A stretch of 22,645 nt of DNA, taken from positions 1 to 22,645 of the forward strand of contig JAZLDO010000064.1 of NCBI GenBank assembly GCA_045614825.1. The letters run 5' to 3'. The translations under genes were made by a program, and so were the position numbers. A model generated the notes under the pieces. It made no database searches and had not been told where the DNA came from. It worked only from the letters and a program-made list of their open reading frames with translations. Position 1 is the stretch's first letter, and each line of letters begins with the position of its first letter. This DNA comes from Aphodosoma sp045614825. GTDB taxonomy: Bacteria; Bacteroidota; Bacteroidia; Bacteroidales; Paludibacteraceae. Below are positions 20,007 through 22,645 of the stretch, in pieces.

Positions 20007-22208
20007 TCAACGATTAGCTACTTTTGTAACAAATACTCGACCATCGAAATATTTAGTTCTCACAACAAAAACATTTTGGTTTACATTTTCAATCACTACA
20101 GCATCCTCACCCGAAGCCACCAAACGACCCATAATATCATAAACCTCAATTTCTGCTCCATAAGCATAAATAGTATTTGCAGCGACATACAATGCATTAT
20201 CTACTCCAATAATATCTACATTCGAGCCAGACGCTTCTTTCACTTGAGGTATCACACTTGTATAATAACCATTAAGATAATAGTTACCTACAATTGAAGA
20301 TTTATTTTTTTGATTTTTAAAAGAAGCATCAACAGCCATAGAATCAGCTCCTTGATAAATGAAATGACGAGTTACTGTTTCATCTTGAACTGTCTCTTCA
20401 ATCTCTTTATATGTAAAGTTAGTCAATTTAACAAGTTTTGAAGCATATATGTCAGAAGCAAGCAACTGAGCAATAGTAACTTCTACAGGCTCAATTATTT
20501 CAGTAACAGCAGTTGCAACCTCTACACCAGTTGAATCCAATTCCAAGTTAACCGCAACGCCAAAATCTCTGTATCCATTGTTCACTGTTGTTGGGCGTCC
20601 ACTATTATAATAACCTGAAACAGCGGTAATAGCATCACCTACTTCTGCCGAAACAACACCTCTCAACATCAACGAACCTGTTGCATCTGCAACGAAAACA
20701 ACATGTTGAGTTTGGTCTTCATCGCCAACTGCAGCAATTGTTTCAACGCCTGTAACAGTCACAGAATTAGCAAATTTATAATTAACCACAGACGAAATAG
20801 GAGCACCAAAATCAAGCATTTCAGCAATATTATTAAATGTATAAGAATCAGACATAAATCCTTTTTCTGAAAGCGGCACAATCACAGTTTTATTAGATTT
20901 GCCCATCCACAATGGAACATCCATAATACCTGTTACAACAAATTTAGAACCCTCTTTTGGTTTATAAGTTAAATCCAATAAAATCATATTCAAGTCGCCA
21001 TAAACAGATGCTAATGTTGCAGGAGCAATATTATGAGCTGTTTGTTCTGCTGTTGGCTCACCTGATAAAGTAACATAACCATTAAGAACTACAGGCAAAA
21101 ATTCATAATAATCCAACATAGATATCTCTTCTGGAGAAATCGACATATATTTCACTTCGCCTGAAGAGATAATTGCAGTCTCATGCGCATCTAAAGTCAA
21201 CAATGATGGAGTAAACTCATTACCATTTTTTGACGATGAAGCAAATTTAGCAGCCGATGTTTTTATATTAATATTGTCGCCTACTTTAATTGTTTTGTCA
21301 GTTGCATTTTCTGTATTCAAAAGAATACGAATACCTGAATAGTTCAACAAATATCTACCAGAACCATTCATAACAGTAAGATATGTTTTACCATTATATG
21401 TCTCTTTGCGCAACACTTGTACATTCAAATTCAATGGAATGTTTTCTGCCATTCTCGATGATTTAAGAGCCTTCAATTCTGTAAAAGGACCCACCTCGTA
21501 ATCTTTCATTGACATTTCCAATTTACAACCACCGCCATATTTACTTGAACAGAGAGCTTGATTGATAACAATATTATTTGGATAATCCTCAGGATTCAAA
21601 CCTGCAATACGGAAATTTTTCAATGTATCGGTTCCTTGAACAAGATAAGAATTAAAACCTTTAAGGAAAGTTGATGCATTATCCAACGACACAAGTTTGC
21701 CGATGTAACTATCAGGATTATCAAGCAATTGACGCACTGTTACTTTTGTTGTTTGTGGTTTATAGTCAGCAGTACCAACATAACTAGCAGTAAAACCTAC
21801 GAATTCAACATAATCCATGTCAAGTTCTGGTTGTAACTGTATCATACCATACGAAAAATCAACAGTCGCTGTATATTTTTTGAACACATCACCAGGTTCC
21901 ACTGGTGGAGTTTCTGGATATTCTTCAATGTCTCTGAGACGAATTTGTTGAAATTCTCTAAAATCATAATTGTAGTTCACACATGTAGCTGTACCAGATT
22001 TGTCTTTAAGCACATAATACGATTCGAAGATGTATTCGACAACCACATCGCTCGTAATAGTAACTTTATCACCAGCGGCCAAATCTGTTGCAGCATTCAT
22101 ATCTGCAATAGTTGCAAACGTACGATCAGCTGCATTAGCGCCAATCGCCATAACAAACACCACTAACAAAGCAGTAATGCGTTGAATCAAAGTAGTAAAT
22201 AGTTTCAT
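20007..22208 (-). CDS. Large secreted protein with OB-fold-like modules and type IX secretion C-terminal domain
   Basis: The 733-aa protein has a signal peptide MKLFTTLIQRITALLVVFVM...GANA. The body is built of beta-rich segments with recurring phrases such as GDKVTITSDVVVEY, GKLVSLDNAS, VGDNINIK, EGSKFVVTGI, VGDAITAVSGYY and SKLVKLTNFTY. These resemble the OB-fold-like repeats (nuclease-associated or DUF5689-type) of Bacteroidetes surface proteins; I could not see catalytic residues. The last ~55 residues carry the T9SS type A sorting signature (IEVYDIMGRLVASG, then NVFVVRTKYFDGRVFVTKVA). The protein is thus probably exported by type IX secretion and attached to the surface or released. I start at 22208 because MKLF begins a clean signal; an ATG at 22217 adds MFF. 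Function unknown beyond location. Confidence 0.8.
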   Translation of the reverse strand: MKLFTTLIQRITALLVVFVMAIGANAADRTFATIADMNAATDLAAGDKVTITSDVVVEYIFESYYVLKDKSGTATCVNYNYDFREFQQIRLRDIEEYPETPPVEPGDVFKKYTATVDFSYGMIQLQPELDMDYVEFVGFTASYVGTADYKPQTTKVTVRQLLDNPDSYIGKLVSLDNASTFLKGFNSYLVQGTDTLKNFRIAGLNPEDYPNNIVINQALCSSKYGGGCKLEMSMKDYEVGPFTELKALKSSRMAENIPLNLNVQVLRKETYNGKTYLTVMNGSGRYLLNYSGIRILLNTENATDKTIKVGDNINIKTSAAKFASSSKNGNEFTPSLLTLDAHETAIISSGEVKYMSISPEEISMLDYYEFLPVVLNGYVTLSGEPTAEQTAHNIAPATLASVYGDLNMILLDLTYKPKEGSKFVVTGIMDVPLWMGKSNKTVIVPLSEKGFMSDSYTFNNIAEMLDFGAPISSVVNYKFANSVTVTGVETIAAVGDEDQTQHVVFVADATGSLMLRGVVSAEVGDAITAVSGYYNSGRPTTVNNGYRDFGVAVNLELDSTGVEVATAVTEIIEPVEVTIAQLLASDIYASKLVKLTNFTYKEIEETVQDETVTRHFIYQGADSMAVDASFKNQKNKSSIVGNYYLNGYYTSVIPQVKEASGSNVDIIGVDNALYVAANTIYAYGAEIEVYDIMGRLVASGEDAVVIENVNQNVFVVRTKYFDGRVFVTKVANR

Positions 22209-22235
22209 AAAAAACATTTTTTATATTAAATAAAT

Positions 22236-22282
22236 AAAATAATTGCTATCTTGTAAGACACTACAAAGATAGCAATTATTTT
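22236..22282. promoter_or_regulatory. Long near-perfect inverted repeat overlapping a promoter
   Basis: Left arm 22236-22255 and right arm 22262-22282 are complementary over 20 bp with one bulged A and a 6-nt loop (AGACAC). On the minus strand the hairpin follows the biotinyl-domain gene and is followed by T-rich sequence, so it may terminate that gene. One arm contains the -7 element of the next gene. Confidence 0.8.
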
Positions 22283-22295
22283 TATAATAAACAAA
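22264..22295 (-). promoter_or_regulatory. Promoter of the type IX cargo gene
   Basis: On the minus strand TTTG (complement of 22292-22295), a 20-nt spacer and TATCTTTG (complement of 22264-22271) match the consensus exactly. Initiation near 22257 falls in the loop of the inverted repeat at 22236-22282, so the transcript would start with one arm only. Confidence 0.8.
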
Positions 22296-22311
22296 AATTA
22301 TCTATTGTTTT

Positions 22312-22645
22312 TTATTGTTTGTCAATAATAGCGATTGCACCACCAAGTTCAACATTTTGACCTTGTTGTTTTTTCACTTCTACGAATACGCCATCAAATG
22401 GAGCAGTGATTTCGTCGATGCCATGGTTAGTTTGAAGACCGCACAAGAATTCGCCTGCTTTGAATTTCTTACCTTTAGAAGGAGCAACGTTAGTGCGAGC
22501 TGAAAGTTCCCACAATACGCGACCTGCAACTGGTGCTTTAAGAGGTTCTGCGTTAGGGTGGAGAAGTTTTTGAGAGTCAACTTTAGCACCAGCTGAACCT
22601 TGCATTTTAGCAGCAATTTTTTCTTCCAACTCTTTATTGAAACGA
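22312..22645 (-). CDS. Biotinyl/lipoyl-domain C-terminus of a carboxylase/decarboxylase alpha-type subunit, 5' part outside window
   Basis: The open frame runs off the right edge of the window, leaving 110 C-terminal residues. An alanine/lysine-rich linker (EEKIAAKMQGSAGAK) is followed by a barrel-sandwich hybrid domain (about the last 75 residues: PLKAPVAGRVLWEL, GKKFKAGEFLC, DEITAPFDGVFVEV, QGQNVELGGAIAII). This matches the tail of pyruvate carboxylase subunit B / oxaloacetate decarboxylase alpha proteins. The place where biotin is normally carried (AMKM before the xxxAPxDG turn) reads LQTNHGIDEITAP, so the acceptor lysine is absent. A TTG at 22627-22629 could look like a start but sits within the linker. 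The enzyme assignment is tentative; the domain fold is clear. Confidence 0.65.
   Translation of the reverse strand, partial: RFNKELEEKIAAKMQGSAGAKVDSQKLLHPNAEPLKAPVAGRVLWELSARTNVAPSKGKKFKAGEFLCGLQTNHGIDEITAPFDGVFVEVKKQQGQNVELGGAIAIIDKQ

Noticed and set aside
22236..22282. Invertible promoter of the kind found at Bacteroides capsule loci
   Set aside because: The loop is only 6 nt. Invertible promoters have recombinase sites flanking a much longer segment, and no invertase is seen.

Overview
The window looks like an AT-rich chromosomal segment from a member of the Bacteroidetes, most likely order Bacteroidales. Four signals point there. Several promoters have the Bacteroidetes layout (TTG or TTTG, a spacer of about 20 nt, then TAnnTTTG), and start codons mostly follow A/T-rich leaders without a strong Shine-Dalgarno. 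There is a PorT-like type IX secretion (T9SS) protein, plus a large secreted protein with a T9SS-type C-terminal sorting domain. Tandem FKBP isomerases and paired rhomboids, one with a Bacteroidetes-type C-terminal tail, fit as well. No phage, transposase, CRISPR array, tRNA or rRNA was seen.

Left part (1-4.7 kb): the 3' part of dnaJ, a convergent HU gene, two rhomboid-family membrane proteases, and a membrane-anchored endonuclease/exonuclease/phosphatase (EEP) protein. A ~150-bp dispersed repeat with a GC-rich hairpin sits directly after the stop codons of dnaJ and of the first rhomboid.

Centre-left (4.7-7.5 kb): a promoter, an RNA element closely resembling a SAM-II riboswitch aptamer, and metK (S-adenosylmethionine synthetase). 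The last base of the metK stop codon is the first base of the start codon of an O-antigen ligase/polymerase-like membrane protein (TAATG). The leader holds a 9-nt strand perfectly complementary to the aptamer loop, a candidate expression platform.

Centre (7.4-13.8 kb, minus strand): a surface-polysaccharide operon read leftwards from one strong promoter. The order is a kelch-propeller lipoprotein, a Wzi-family capsule assembly outer-membrane protein, a GT2 glycosyltransferase, a GT2 fused to a lipopolysaccharide-kinase-like domain, then two more GT2 enzymes. Its last gene overlaps the ligase gene tail-to-tail, so the ligase/polymerase and this operon probably serve one glycan pathway.

Right part (13.9-22.6 kb): a tandem FKBP pair (one cytoplasmic-type, one lipoprotein); a 2[4Fe-4S] ferredoxin gene (56 aa) divergent from a porT-like gene; a probable bcp-recA-low-molecular-weight phosphatase transcription unit; a uracil-DNA glycosylase with an unusual insertion in its DNA-intercalation loop; the T9SS cargo protein; and the 3' end of a biotinyl-domain protein (pyruvate carboxylase B / oxaloacetate decarboxylase alpha type) that lacks the biotinyl-lysine motif. 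Degenerate 7-bp tandem repeats occur in many of the gaps and also inside the EEP gene and at the start of wzi. In sampled rows the + strand is G-rich up to about metK and C-rich afterwards, and the dominant gene strand changes with it.
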